Below, piece after piece: positions 32,047-42,388 of a stretch of DNA of 64,000 nucleotides. The notes below the pieces were generated by a model that worked only from the letters and a program-made list of their open reading frames with translations, had not been told where the DNA came from and made no database searches. A program made the translations under genes and the position numbers. Position 1 is the stretch's first letter. Every line of letters begins with the position of its first letter. Origin of the DNA: Anodontia alba (Eukaryota; Mollusca; Bivalvia; Lucinida; Lucinidae); NCBI GenBank assembly GCA_964016985.1, contig OZ024826.1, positions 58,294,235-58,358,234 of the forward strand, in the 5' to 3' direction.

Positions 32047-33455
32047 CAAATATAAGGCGGCCAACTTCCCGTCTGCATAATGGTGACTCCCTTTGAACAA
32101 GTATGAGCAGCCAACGTCCTGTCCGCCAGATAGCGTTTCCCTTTGAACAAATATATGGCAGCCAACTTCCTGTCTGCAAAACTGTGTCTCCCTTTGAACA
32201 AGTATAAGCAGCCAACTTCCTGCCTGCCAAACAGCGTTTCCCTTGAACAAATATAAGGCAGCCAACTTCCTGTCTGCAAAATGGTGTTTCTCTTTGAACA
32301 AATATAAGGCAGCTAACTTCCAACTCAGTAAATTAAATCTTTTAAGAATATCCACCAGTCAGTTTTGAAAAGTTTCAAAAATAAGGCAGTCAACTTCCCG
32401 TCTGCAAATTAGTGTCCGCCTTTGAACAAGTATAAGCAGCCAACTTCCTGTCTGCCAATTAGCGTTTCCCTTTGAACAACTTCCTGTCTGCAAAATGGTG
32501 TCTCCCCTTGAACAAGTATAAGTAGCCAACTTCTTGTTTGCAAAATTAGCTTTTCCCTTTGAACAAATACAAGGCAGCCAACAACCTGTCTACCAAATAG
32601 CGTTTCCTTTTGAGCAAATATAAGGTAGCCAACTTCCTGTCTGCAAAATGGTCTCCCTTTGAACAAATATAAGCAGTCAACTTCCTGTCTGCCAAATAGC
32701 GTTTCCCTTGAATAAATATAAGGCAGCCAACTTCCTGTCTCCAAAATGGCCTCCCTTTGAACAAATATAAGCAGTCAACTTCCTGTCTGCCTAATAGCGT
32801 TTCCCTTTTAACAAATATAAGGTGCCGACTTCCTGTCTGCAAAACATAAATATATGGCAGCCAACTTCCTGTCTGCAAAACAGAGTTTCCTTTGAGCAAA
32901 TATAGGGCAGCCAACTTCCTGCAAAAATGATGTCTCCCTTTAAACAAATATAAGGACGGCAACTTCCTGTCTGCCAAATAGCGTTTCCCTTAGAACAAAT
33001 ATAAGGCAGCCAACTTCCTGTCTGCAAAATGGTGTTTCCCTTTGAACAAATATAAGGCAGCTAACTTCCTGTCTGCTAAATAGCGTTTCCCTTTGAACAA
33101 TTATAAGGCAGCAACTTCCTGTCTGAAAATGGTGTTCCCCTTTGAACAAATATAAGGCAGCCAACTTCCTGGCTGCCAAATAGCGTTTCCCTTTGAACAA
33201 ATATAAGGCAGCCAATTTCCTGTCTGCAAAATTGTGTCTCCCTTCGAATAAATTTAAGGCAGCCAAATCCTTGTCTACAAACTGGTGTTTCCCTTTGAGT
33301 AAATATGAGGCAGCCAACTTCCTGTCTGCCAAACAGCGTTTCCCTTTGAACATATATTAGGCAGCCAACTTCCTGTCTGCAAAATGGTGTTTTCCTTTTA
33401 ACAAATATAAGGCAGCCAACTTCTTGTCTGCAAAACTGTGTCTCCTTTTGAAAAA
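32047..33455 (-). repeat. 51-bp minisatellite with 102-bp dimer organisation
   Basis: About 27 tandem units of ~51 bp: AACTTCCTGTCTGC, a variable middle, CCCTTTGAACAAATATAAGG, CAGCC. Two middle types alternate for most of the array: CAAAATGGTGTCTC and CAAATAGCGTTTC. Because 51 is divisible by three, all three minus-strand frames stay open over long stretches (motifs such as ADRKLAALYLFKG, QTGSWLPYICSKG, GRQEVGCLIFVQ). At 32310-32390 the array is broken by a duplicate of its own left flank (TTTTAAGAATATCC, CAGTTTTGAAAAGTTTC). No start context, signal peptide or known domain supports expression; treated as non-coding. Confidence 0.9.
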
Positions 33456-33659
33456 AAAATGGTGGCTAAATCATTAGATGTATCCATTTCCTTAATTGGA
33501 CTACTAACTGTGTAGACGCTTTCGGTTCATGGCTATGTATTGTTCTGATAGAGGAAGAGTAGCTTTACGCATGACATAATCTCCTAGACTACAACGGCGG
33601 GTGGTGTGATTAGAACACTCCCTGAAGTTTCATTGTTACCATTGGCAAAGGAATCTACC

Positions 33660-33845
33660 ATTAACGCTTAGCAGTATGAGTAACAATTTCAGCAGACGAC
33701 ATCCTGGAATATTTTTTTCTAGAAAATAGGCGTTGACATTTCATGCAAATTAACTTCTAAAGGAAACAATTTGCATGAAATGTTAAAGTCTATTTTCTGG
33801 GAAAAATATCACGCCGACTTTGCCCAGAGAGGGGTACGGTTCAGA
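33660..33845. mobile_element. Fam-M MITE-like element
   Basis: TTAACGCTTAGCAG and TTTCAGCAGACGACATCC on the left; the inner hairpin TTGACATTTCATGCAAATTA / CAATTTGCATGAAATGTTAA; right end ACGCCGACTTTGCCCAG. Paired octamers are intact. Confidence 0.75.
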
Positions 33846-34022
33846 AAGCTAATTTATCTTATTTTCTATCGTTATTGTAGCAAGAAACCATCCGGAAACA
33901 TTGTGCTGTATTTCAAACATAATTAACTGCCATCTGATAATGGTTTTATCAATGACTATGAGTCAAGTCTATCAATTCTTCATGGTTCGTCGTTAGCATT
34001 GTGTTTATACTGTTATACATTG

Positions 34023-34325
34023 CAGGGGCGTATCCAGGAGGCTTTCTGAGTGGAGCTCGATTTACCGTACCTTACGTATTTGGACAGGTATACTTAAGCA
34101 AACAGTGTAGACCCAGATCAGACGCCGCAGAACGCGGCGTCTGATCTGGGTCTACACTGTTTGCCACTCGCCCAGAAATTGTACACACATTTACAGGTAG
34201 TAAAATGGACTTGTTGAAGAGAAGTATAAGAAAAGTGGCCCAAATTTATCAAATTTATCTAAACTTTCCTATGAAATGAAATTGGCTCGACTGAATCCCC
34301 GAACTCCCCTCTGAATCCGCCCCTG
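34023..34325 (+). mobile_element. Fam-L hAT-like MITE with beta hairpin
   Basis: CAGGGGCGTATCCAGGAGG at the left and CCTCTGAATCCGCCCCTG at the right. CAGGGGCGGAT-type ends are common for hAT non-autonomous elements (established knowledge). The beta hairpin is at 34098-34165. Flanks ACATTGCA and GCGTTGCA could be a decayed 8-bp duplication if the boundary is shifted by two bases. A second copy, inverted, is at 49623-49966. Confidence 0.78.
34098..34165. repeat. Beta hairpin, near-perfect copy inside Fam-L
   Basis: GCAAACAGTGTAGACCCAGA, TCAGACGCCGC and the exact complement around AGAA. Arms of about 31 bp with no mismatch visible; the best beta copy in the window. Confidence 0.92.
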
Positions 34326-34359
34326 CGTTGCAATTAAAAAGCGTTCCCTTCAAACTATG

Positions 34360-34548
34360 TAAGTCGTACCACATTCGCACAGTCTGGTCAGAATCTTCAC
34401 TGAGCGCATTTCGGATAGCCAAGGATACAAATTTTCTTCATGCGGATAACGAAGACTATGATTTAACTGTGCGAATGTGCAGGTTGATTTGAATCTTAAC
34501 TGGGCGCACATGTCCTAAGGTACGTTTTCTGCCGTTGCGGCTCATATA
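34360..34548. mobile_element. Fam-J2 element, left arm degraded
   Basis: CATTCGCACAGTCTGGTCAG on the left; GGGCGCACATGTCCTAAGGT and ACGTTTTCTGCCGTTGCGG on the right. Confidence 0.6.
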
Positions 34549-34644
34549 ATTCTATGTCGTGCGGTTTCTTGAATGCTTCAGTATTTGTAGCTGCTGATAT
34601 GAGAAATGTATGAACAATGGCCATCATACAAAACCAGTAATGGT

Positions 34645-35164
34645 TTACTCTCGCTTCTGCCCTGAGCATATTTTGGAAAATGATTCGTCAAATAGTTCCT
34701 GAATATTTCCATATTTGAGCCCGGTGGACTCATTTCCATCTGTTACTGGAGTACATCCAGCAGGCAGTTCCTGTAGCATTCTCTGACCAGAAAAAAATGG
34801 TGGAATCTGCTGACCGAGTGCATTGCCACATCCTATTACAGTAACAGTCTCTCGATCCTTTACCGGGTCTACAGCAGAGGGGTGGTGCATCATCAGAGTC
34901 AATTCCTGCTACTATCTTTGGAGGTGTATAATTTGATTTTAAACCATTTTCACCTATGCTATAAATTCTTCCAGGAGACTGCTTCAAATCATATTTTTGT
35001 CATGATCTTATCCAGTTCTGTCAAATAAGCTGTTACAGCTTCCTCAGATGTGGCTTTCCAGTTTCCGTGGAAAACACGCCTATTTAAATATATTGAGAGT
35101 TCTATCGCCAAAAAATGAAAACTTACAGACGAAAAAATCAAGTAGTTATCATATTCCTGCTCAA

Positions 35165-35199
<35 letters not shown>

Positions 35200-35520
35200 A
35201 TTATGGGCACTCTGACCTGCTGTATCCAAAACCACAGGATGCCATGACTTTGATGTGTTGTACAAGACAGTTTTCCACGTCTAAACTCAAAAGTGGTTGT
35301 CTGCCGGACTTCGTCACTTCTACCCTATTTTCCCACTCACTCTGTTACGTAGAGTAGCCTCAGGTAACCCAAACCTCTGTTTGACATGCCGTTGTCAGTT
35401 ACACAGTAGTTGGTCTTGGTTATGGCTGATAGGGAATATGGCCTGTATGACACCACTTTTCTAGAATATAGCTCTGGGCTTGTGCACCTGTGCTTCTGAA
35501 ATATACCAATAGGAGTCAAT
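34645..35520 (-). pseudogene. pogo/Tigger-type DDE transposase relic
   Basis: Read from 35520 downward: YRPYSLSAITKT, DNGMSNRGLGYLRLL and, after shifts, SGRQPLLSLDVENCLVQHIK with MASCGFGYSR, resembling the N-terminal helix-turn-helix region of pogo-like transposases. A Fam-A half copy (35068-35215) interrupts. Below it come GNWKATSEEAVTAYLTELD and KIMTK, KQSPGRIYSIGENGLKSNYT, PPKIVAG and, in another frame, DRETVTVIGCGNALGQQIPP and FF-GQRML. This order matches the catalytic core of pogo/Tigger (DDE_1) transposases. The motif that normally reads (V/I)DExG is IGENG, so the first catalytic Asp is Gly. Homology ends before the second Asp. Frameshifts, insertion and truncation make it dead. Confidence 0.8.
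35068..35215 (+). mobile_element. Fam-A 5' half with (AAAT)n inside the transposase relic
   Basis: AAAACACGCCTATTTAAATA, TTGAGAGTTCTATCGCC and TCCTGCTCAA are the Fam-A left half. From 35164 to 35201 the hairpin region is replaced by ~9 AAAT units, then ATTATGGGCACTC. No right end. Confidence 0.8.
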
Positions 35521-36304
35521 GTAAGATTACAGCATAGTTAAAGCCCATAAATTATTTAAAAGGGAGATTCCTGTATTCAAATAATTTTATAATAATAAGA
35601 TTGAAGGAATTTCACTTTTCAATTATTTTTAATTCAGACAATCAGAATTTTATCAGAATGTTTACTGGTGACACGTCTAATGACATTCATTCACCAGGAT
35701 GACAATCATTCTGAAAGGTTGGTTAGGTAATTATTTAATTCTGTCTGTCCACAGTTAATTACACATTCAAACTAAGCCGGTGCAACAATGTAAATATCAG
35801 TTAAACTTCTCATTTATATATAACAACAAAGGCAGGTATGCCTGTTCATATACTTTTAGTACCGACAAACTAACCACGTGATAGTCATGTGATTTTGAAG
35901 TCCGGATGGCAGCTGCGGCAGCAGACAAACTGTCAACAAATCGAGCTGAATGAGAAAAAAATATTTGTTACTTTGGGTCTAAATATATGGATATAAGAAA
36001 TATACGATAAAATGACACTGTTTTAATTAATCGATCAAGAACTTACCGGAAGATCCTTTACTTTCCAGTAGGGTAGTCCCCAATACTTCCGTGTGACGTC
36101 AAACTTTTAGGTGTAGCGGAACAATAACGCTGCGTGATTATTGTGAAGTGTGAAAAAATACAAATATGTGTTCGCTCTGCCGCGGTGAAATATCATTCTA
36201 AATCACATATTACGCAGCCAGGTCACAAGAAAACCACCAGTTAGACCACAACAATTTTCAAAAAGACCACCCCTGACGTTGGAGTATATTGGTTCTCACC
36301 TTTT
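35521..36304. other. No gene or clear repeat seen
   Basis: AT-rich sequence between the transposase relic and a truncated Fam-M. No coding or mobile signature was recognised. Confidence 0.4.
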
Positions 36305-36412
36305 TTAACGCTTGGCACTGTGGGTTAAATTTTCAGCGGGCGCAATTTAGAAATATTTTTCTTACTTGTTACAGAAAACAAGCTTTGACAGTTAATGCAA
36401 AATATAGCTTCT
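36305..36412. mobile_element. Fam-M element truncated by Fam-J2
   Basis: AACGCTTGGCACTGTGGGTT, TTTTCAGCGGGCGCAATTTA and CAAGCTTTGACAGTTAATGC are the left half of Fam-M. It stops where Fam-J2 begins (CTTCTGAATGTGTGCCC). Confidence 0.6.
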
Positions 36413-36590
36413 GAATGTGTGCCCAACGAAGACTGAAATCAGCCTGCGCATCCGTGCACTCTGATCAGAGTCTTGGTTGTCCACGTGAAGAAACCTTGCA
36501 CCATAACCTATTCAAAATGTACACAGTGGATATTCTGATCAGACTGTGCAAATGCGCAGGTTTGAATATTTTGTGACGTTGCGGATCAGG
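36413..36590. mobile_element. Fam-J2 inverted-repeat element
   Basis: ATGTGTGCCCAACGAAGACT, CAGCCTGCGCATCCGTGC on the left and AGACTGTGCAAATGCGCAGG, TTGTGACGTTGCGG on the right; the right arm is partly deleted. Confidence 0.6.
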
Positions 36591-36596
36591 TTTAAG

Positions 36597-36861
36597 CATT
36601 ACGAAAACACGCCTATTCATTTCACCTCCAAAAACCGAAAATTTTCAGATAAAAAAACTCTGATATTTTTCACATTTCTGCTCAAAATATAGATTGTGGG
36701 TTCTCTTTAGAACCCTCGCCGAGGCGGTTCTAACGTGTACCTACAATCTATGTTTTTGAGCAGAAGTAAGAAAAATAATGTATACCCCTGTAAACTCCAG
36801 TTCTACTGTATAAAAGCGGGGTTTATGGGGGTCAAAATTATATAGGCATGTTTTCGTGATG
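36597..36861 (+). mobile_element. Fam-A MITE, copy 11
   Basis: CATTACGAAAACACGCCTAT to ATAGGCATGTTTTCGTGATG, 265 bp. The left part lacks the CAAATATATTGAAA stretch. The hairpin has small deletions in one arm (TTTAGAACCCTCGCCGAGGC). Confidence 0.92.
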
Positions 36862-37654
36862 GATAACTTGCCTGAGATATGCTATATTTTGCATGCACCT
36901 TCCATCTTAAGCTGGTCTATATGTATGAAAGGTACAAAACCAAGCCAACCAAAATTTCAGAAAAGTACATGAATTATAAGAGTATGATGAAAGAACGTTT
37001 AATACACTGTCCAATATTTTGTAGGCTGCCATAATGCTTCATAATTCAGTTTCATAATGCTCTTTTGCGCATTTAAGTTAAAACTTTGCTTCTTACATAA
37101 GTCCTATTCTGTTTGTAGCCAGATATATCTGAAAAAGAAAAAAAGAAAAAAAAAGTGAAGTCTTGATTTCAAGAAAATTTATAGGAATAAAATCTATAGT
37201 TTGAATTAAGATTACAGTCAAAAAGTTCGCAAGGTTGACAGGACCATCTCGATCAATCCCAGTCTTGGAATCGAAAGTGACAGAGGTAACAAAATGATTC
37301 AATCAAAATCAAACATATTATTCACTGCCGGACTGATGTTTATCGGAAATGTTCTGCTTTTATTGACAACATATAATGAACAGCCATAAATACTCCTTGA
37401 CCAATCTAACATATCAAGAAACTACTGGAGCACAATTTGTGATCTCAAATAAAGATAAATTACTTTGTCTATAATAATATAGATAGCTTTTGTCTTATGT
37501 TATTAACTGGTTTTCGTTGCAGACAAGATGATATGGTATGCGACATTTCCTTCTCAATACGTTTGGCACAAATCTTGAGCTCACTATTAACTAACAAATA
37601 AACTGAATTAAAATGAAAATAAAAGGCACTGCCGTATTACAATGAAAATTTATA
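36862..37654. other. No gene or clear repeat seen
   Basis: AT-rich, no signature recognised. Confidence 0.4.
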
Positions 37655-37870
37655 TTAACGCTTAAATAACGCTGGGTAAAATTTTCAGCAGACGACTTTT
37701 GAAATATGTTCGTATTTTTCCCACAAAACAAACAGGATTTGACACATCAAACAAATTTTGTCTCCAAAGAAGATAATTTGCATAAAATGTCAAATCCTGT
37801 TTCAAAATAAGAAAACTATCACCGATTTGTCGTCTGCTGAATTAGCCCTGAGAGCGGTAAAGTTAAATAC
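37655..37870. mobile_element. Fam-M MITE-like element, full length
   Basis: TAACGCTTAAATAACGCTGG, TTTTCAGCAGACGACTTTTG on the left; GTCGTCTGCTGAATTAGCCC, GAGAGCGGTAAAGTTAA on the right. The inner hairpin TTGACACATCAAACAAATTT / ATTTGCATAAAATGTCAAAT is imperfect. Confidence 0.75.
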
Positions 37871-37904
37871 AAGCTAGAAAGAAATACAAAACGTTAAATG
37901 AGAC

Positions 37905-38164
37905 CATTACGAAAATATATAGAAACTTTCAACTCCAAACACTGAAATTTTTCAGATAAAAACTCTGATATTTTTTATAATTCTGCTCAAAACATGGATT
38001 GTGGGTACTCGTTAGAACAGCATCGCCGAGGCGGTTCTAACGAGTACCCACAATTCATGTTTTGAGCAGAAATAAGAAAAATAATGTATACTGTAAACCC
38101 CAGTTTTTCTGTACGAAAGTGGGGTTTAAGGGGGTCAAAATTATATAGGTATGTTTTCGTGATG
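37905..38164 (+). mobile_element. Fam-A MITE, copy 12, left boundary of array
   Basis: CATTACGAAAATATATAGAA (part of the left end deleted) to ATAGGTATGTTTTCGTGATG. The left flank differs from those of the other array copies, as expected for an array edge. The hairpin has one short insertion mismatch (GAACAGCATCGCCG). Confidence 0.9.
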
Positions 38165-39002
38165 TCAAATATTTCACAGGCTGATGATTAAATAACGGTA
38201 GGTTGAACTACATATGCTATATAGGACCACATAGTAAATACCGTGTATGATTTCCTCAGTTCCAATTCCAATACGGTCTTTTTCGCAATTTCAGATAGAA
38301 AACCTGTTCCTAGATTGAAAAGTAATAAGTGACCTCAGGAAATGGTACAATTAGATCCAATCAAGTTCTCAACATTAAAGGGAAAGGTACAGCACACAAA
38401 TACAATTAACAATCACGAAAAGAACATATGCAAGCAGAGTTGGCAACTCTGTTACCCAAACTTAATTGAATATATATATAACTTACATAACTGTTAAAAG
38501 AAAACCATTTCCAAGTGAAACACTGCAGAACAATTAACAAAAAGTGTCATAATGAAAGTAACGCCTTGGGGGCTTAAGCTAGCTTTTCGGGATCCCAACC
38601 CTCGCCCTCAGCTTCTAAAGTGGTTAGAACATCTATTTGTTCAAACCGCGTGGAAGTCTTGTAATTTACTGTACTAAGGACATTCAATAGAACGTTTCCT
38701 GATAAGTTTGTTTTGAAAGTTTAAAACTAAATAAATTACATAAACCACATCTACACGTTGATTAAATGCACAGTGCAGCTCGTAGTGACTTGTACTGACA
38801 AAGACTGGTCGCCTTAAAATACCTTAATACATTGCATATAGTCCTTTCATATAAGAGATCAGATTATATTTAACACTCCAATATATATTGTGAGCAGTGC
38901 GGTTGTACAAGGTTTGATTTTTTTTTTTTCAGTTATTCTCGCAGTCCTGCACTGTTTGAAGCTCCCTTGGAAAAGATAGAACATTCCCCATTATCGCTTC
39001 GC

Positions 39003-39138
39003 ATCCTGTGTTAAAATTTCGGTAGAAGACGTTTTGAAATATTTTGTTTTATTTTCCCCAGAAAATAGGCTTTGACATTTCGTGCAAATAGTCTCCTTAG
39101 CCTTAGGAGACTATTTGCATGAAATGTCAATGCCTATT
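39003..39138. repeat. Truncated Fam-M hairpin, array unit 1 (also 41113-41261, 43238-43383)
   Basis: GACATTTCGTGCAAATAGTC, TCCTTAGCC and mirrored TTAGGAGACTATTTGCATGA give a ~75-bp hairpin with only the left Fam-M outer arm (TTTCGGTAGAAGACG). The same truncated form is in all three units, so truncation preceded the amplification. Confidence 0.8.
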
Positions 39139-39718
39139 AACTGACCGTTCCAAGACGTCACTTTCATTGTGGTATACCTTTTGTTACATGTTCTGTAGTG
39201 TTTCACTAACAAATGTTTTTTTCTTTTCTTTTAACAGCTATGTAAGTTTAAGATATATTCAAGTAAGTTTGGGTGACAGAGTTGCCACCTCTGTGGGAAA
39301 GGCCATTTATTCTTTTTTGTGGCTGTTTAATTGTATTAATCTGTCTTTCCCTTTGATGTTGATAACTTGATGTAGATCTGATTACAGCAGTTCCTGAATT
39401 CAGTTATTTACTCCACATAGTAAATACCCTGTATGATTTCCCCAATTCCAATGCAGCATATTTCGCAATTTGAGATAGGAAACTTGTTCTGACTTTGAAA
39501 TTTACCGAACTATGGACATTCAAGAGAACGTTTCCCTGATAAGGTCATTTTGAAGCTAAAGAAATAAGTTGCATAACATCTACATCTACATCTGGATTAA
39601 ATGTTGATTAAATACATAATATACATAGTGCAGCTTGTACTTACAGAGGCCGATCGCTTTAAAATATATTAGTACATTGTATATGGCCGTTTCATATTAG
39701 AGTTCAGATTATATTTAA

Positions 39719-39934
39719 CCTATTTATGCCGGGTGGACTCTTCTACCTTAACTCTTTGGACCTGTCCATTTCCGGTTTAAGGAGTTAGGTTTTATTATTG
39801 TCATGTTTTATAGAAATTTTCGTATAAAATGCAAACAGTGTAGACCCTGATCAGACGCCGCTTTCTAAGGCGTCTCATCTGGGTGCACACTGTTTGCCAA
39901 TGTCCCTGTTATGGGACACTAGGCTCAAACGGGG
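39719..39934. mobile_element. Fam-K2 TTAA-type element with beta hairpin, array unit 1
   Basis: TTAA at 39715-39718 and 39935-39938. It starts CCTATTTATGCCGGGTGGAC and ends GACACTAGGCTCAAACGGGG. The beta hairpin is at 39832-39898. The ends differ from Fam-K1, yet the TTAA flanks and core are shared. Confidence 0.75.
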
Positions 39935-39986
39935 TTAACACGAACCTGTGTGTATAATGCTCCAATATTTGTGCATTGTGGGTAAC

Positions 39987-40268
39987 CATTGCGAAAACAA
40001 GCCTATCCAAATATACTGAAAATTTTACCACCAAAAAAAAAAATGAAAATTTTTAGATAAAAATTCTGATATTTTTCATATTTCTGCTCAAAACATGGAT
40101 TGTGGGTACTCGTTAGAACCACCTCGTCGAGGCGGTTCTAACGAGTACCCACAGTCCATGTTTTGTGCAGAAATAAGAAAAATAATGTATACCCCTGTAA
40201 ACTCCAGTTTTTCTATACGAAAGTGGGGTTTAAGGGGGTCAAAATTATATAGGTATGTTTTCGTGATG
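39987..40268 (+). mobile_element. Fam-A MITE, copy 13
   Basis: CATTGCGAAAACAAGCCTAT to ATAGGTATGTTTTCGTGATG. Shares the mutated left end with copy 14. Alpha hairpin intact. Confidence 0.93.
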
Positions 40269-41841
40269 TCAAATATTTCACAGACTGATGATTAAATAAC
40301 GGTAGGTTGAACTAAATATGCTATATAGGACCACATAGTAAATACCGTGTATGATATCCCTAATTCCAATTCCAATACGGTCTTTTTCGCAATTTCAGAT
40401 AGAAAACCTGTTCCTAGATTGAAAAGTAATAAGTGACCTCAGGAAATGGTACAATTAGATCCAATCAAGTTCTCAACATTAAAGGGAAAGGTACAGCACA
40501 CAAATACAATTAACAATCACGAAAAGAACATATGCAAGCAGAGTTGGCAACCCTTTCCCAAAAAGGTGGCAACCCTGTTACCCAAACTTAATTGAATATA
40601 TATATAACTTACATAATTGTTAAAAGAAAACCATTTCCAAGTGCAACACTGCAGAACAATTAACAAAAAGTGTCATAATGAAAGTAACGCCTTGGGGCTT
40701 AAGCTAGCTTTTCGAGATCCCAACCCTCGCCCTCAGCTTCTAAAGTGGTTAAAACATATATTTGTTCAAACCGCGTGGAAGTCTTGTAATTTACTGTACT
40801 AAGGACATTCAATAGAACGTTTCCTGATAAGTTTGTTTTGAAAGATTAAAACTAAATAAATTACATAAACCACATCTACACGTTGATTAAATGCACAGTG
40901 CAGCTCGTAGTGACTTGTACTGACAAAGACTGGTCGCCTTAAAATACCTTAGTACATTGCATATGGTCCTTTCATATAAGAGAACAGATTATATTTAACA
41001 CTCCAATATATATTGTGAGCAGTGCGGTTGTACAAGGTTTGATTTTTTCCCCCAGTTATTCTCGCAGTCCTGCACTGTTTGAAGCTCCCTTAGAAAGGAT
41101 AGAACAGTCCCCATTATCGCTTCGCATCCTGTGTTAAAATTTCGGTAGACGACGTTTTGAAAAATTTTGTTTTATTGTCCCCAGAAAATAGGCTTTGACA
41201 TTTCGTGCAAATAGTCTCCTTAGCCTTAGGAGACTATTTGCATGAAATGTCAATGCCTATTAATTGACCGTTCCAAGACGTCACTTTCATTGTGGTATAC
41301 CTTTTGTTACATGTTCTGTAGTGTTTCACTAACAAATGTTTTTTTCTTTTCTTTTAACAGTTATGTAAGTTTAAGATATATTCAGTTAAGTTTGGGTGAC
41401 AGAGTTGCCACCTCTGTGGGAAAGGCCATTTATTCTTTTTTGTGGCTGTTTACTTGTATTAATCTGTCTTTCCCTTTGATGTTGATAACTTGATGTAGAT
41501 CTGATTACAGCAGTTCCTGAATTCAGTTATTTACTCCACATAGTAAATACCCTGTATGATTTCCCCAATTCCAATGCAGCATTTTTCGCAATTTCAGATA
41601 GGAAGCTTGTTCTGACTTTGAAATTTACCGAACTATGGACATTCAAGAGAACGTTTCCCTGATAAGTTCATTTTGAAGCTAAAGAAATAAGTTGCATAAC
41701 ATCTACATCTACATCTGGATTAAATGTTGATCAAATACATAATATACATAATGCAGCTTGTACTTACAGAGGCCGATCGCTTTAAAATATATTAGTACAT
41801 TGTATATGGCCGTTTCATATTAAAGTTCAGATTATATTTAA

Positions 41842-42056
41842 CCTATTTATGCCGGGTGGACTCTTCTACCTTAACTCTTTGGACCTGTCCATTTCCGGTT
41901 TAAGGAGTTAGGTTTTATTATTGTCATGTTTTATAGAAATTTTCGTATAAAATGCAAACAGTGTAGACCCTGATCAGACGCCGCTTTCTGTGGCGTCTCA
42001 CCTGGGTGAACAGTGTTTGCCAAAGTCCCTGTTATGGGACACTAGACTTAAATGGG
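41842..42056. mobile_element. Fam-K2 element, array unit 2
   Basis: TTAA at 41838-41841 and 42057-42060; otherwise as the 39719 copy with a few substitutions. Beta hairpin at 41956-42022. Confidence 0.75.
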
Positions 42057-42108
42057 TTAACACGAACTTGTGTGTATAATGCTCCAATATTTGTGCATTG
42101 TGGGTAAC

Positions 42109-42388
42109 CATTGCGAAAACAAGCCTATCCAAATATACTGAAAATTTTACCACCAAAAAAATTGAAAATTTTTAGATAAAAATTCTGATATTTTTCATAT
42201 TTCTGCTCAAAACATGGATTGTGGGTACTCGTTAGAACCGCCTCGTCGAGGCGGTCCTAACGAGTACCCGCAGTCCATGTTTTGTGCAGAAATAAGAAAA
42301 ATAATGTATACCCCTGTAAACTCGAGTTTTTCTATATGAGGGTTGGCGTTTAAGGTGGTCAAAATTATATAGGCATGTTTTCGTGATG
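42109..42388 (+). mobile_element. Fam-A MITE, copy 14
   Basis: CATTGCGAAAACAAGCCTAT to ATAGGCATGTTTTCGTGATG; alpha hairpin intact with one arm mismatch (GCGGTCCTAACG). Confidence 0.93.

Noticed and set aside
31967..33353. A repetitive secreted or adhesive protein encoded by the 51-bp array
   Set aside because: All three minus frames are equally open because the unit is a multiple of three. There is no conserved start, no signal peptide and no preference for one frame.
32047..33455. CRISPR-like array
   Set aside because: Units are contiguous 51-mers with gradual variation, not identical repeats separated by unique spacers, and the sequence is from an animal.
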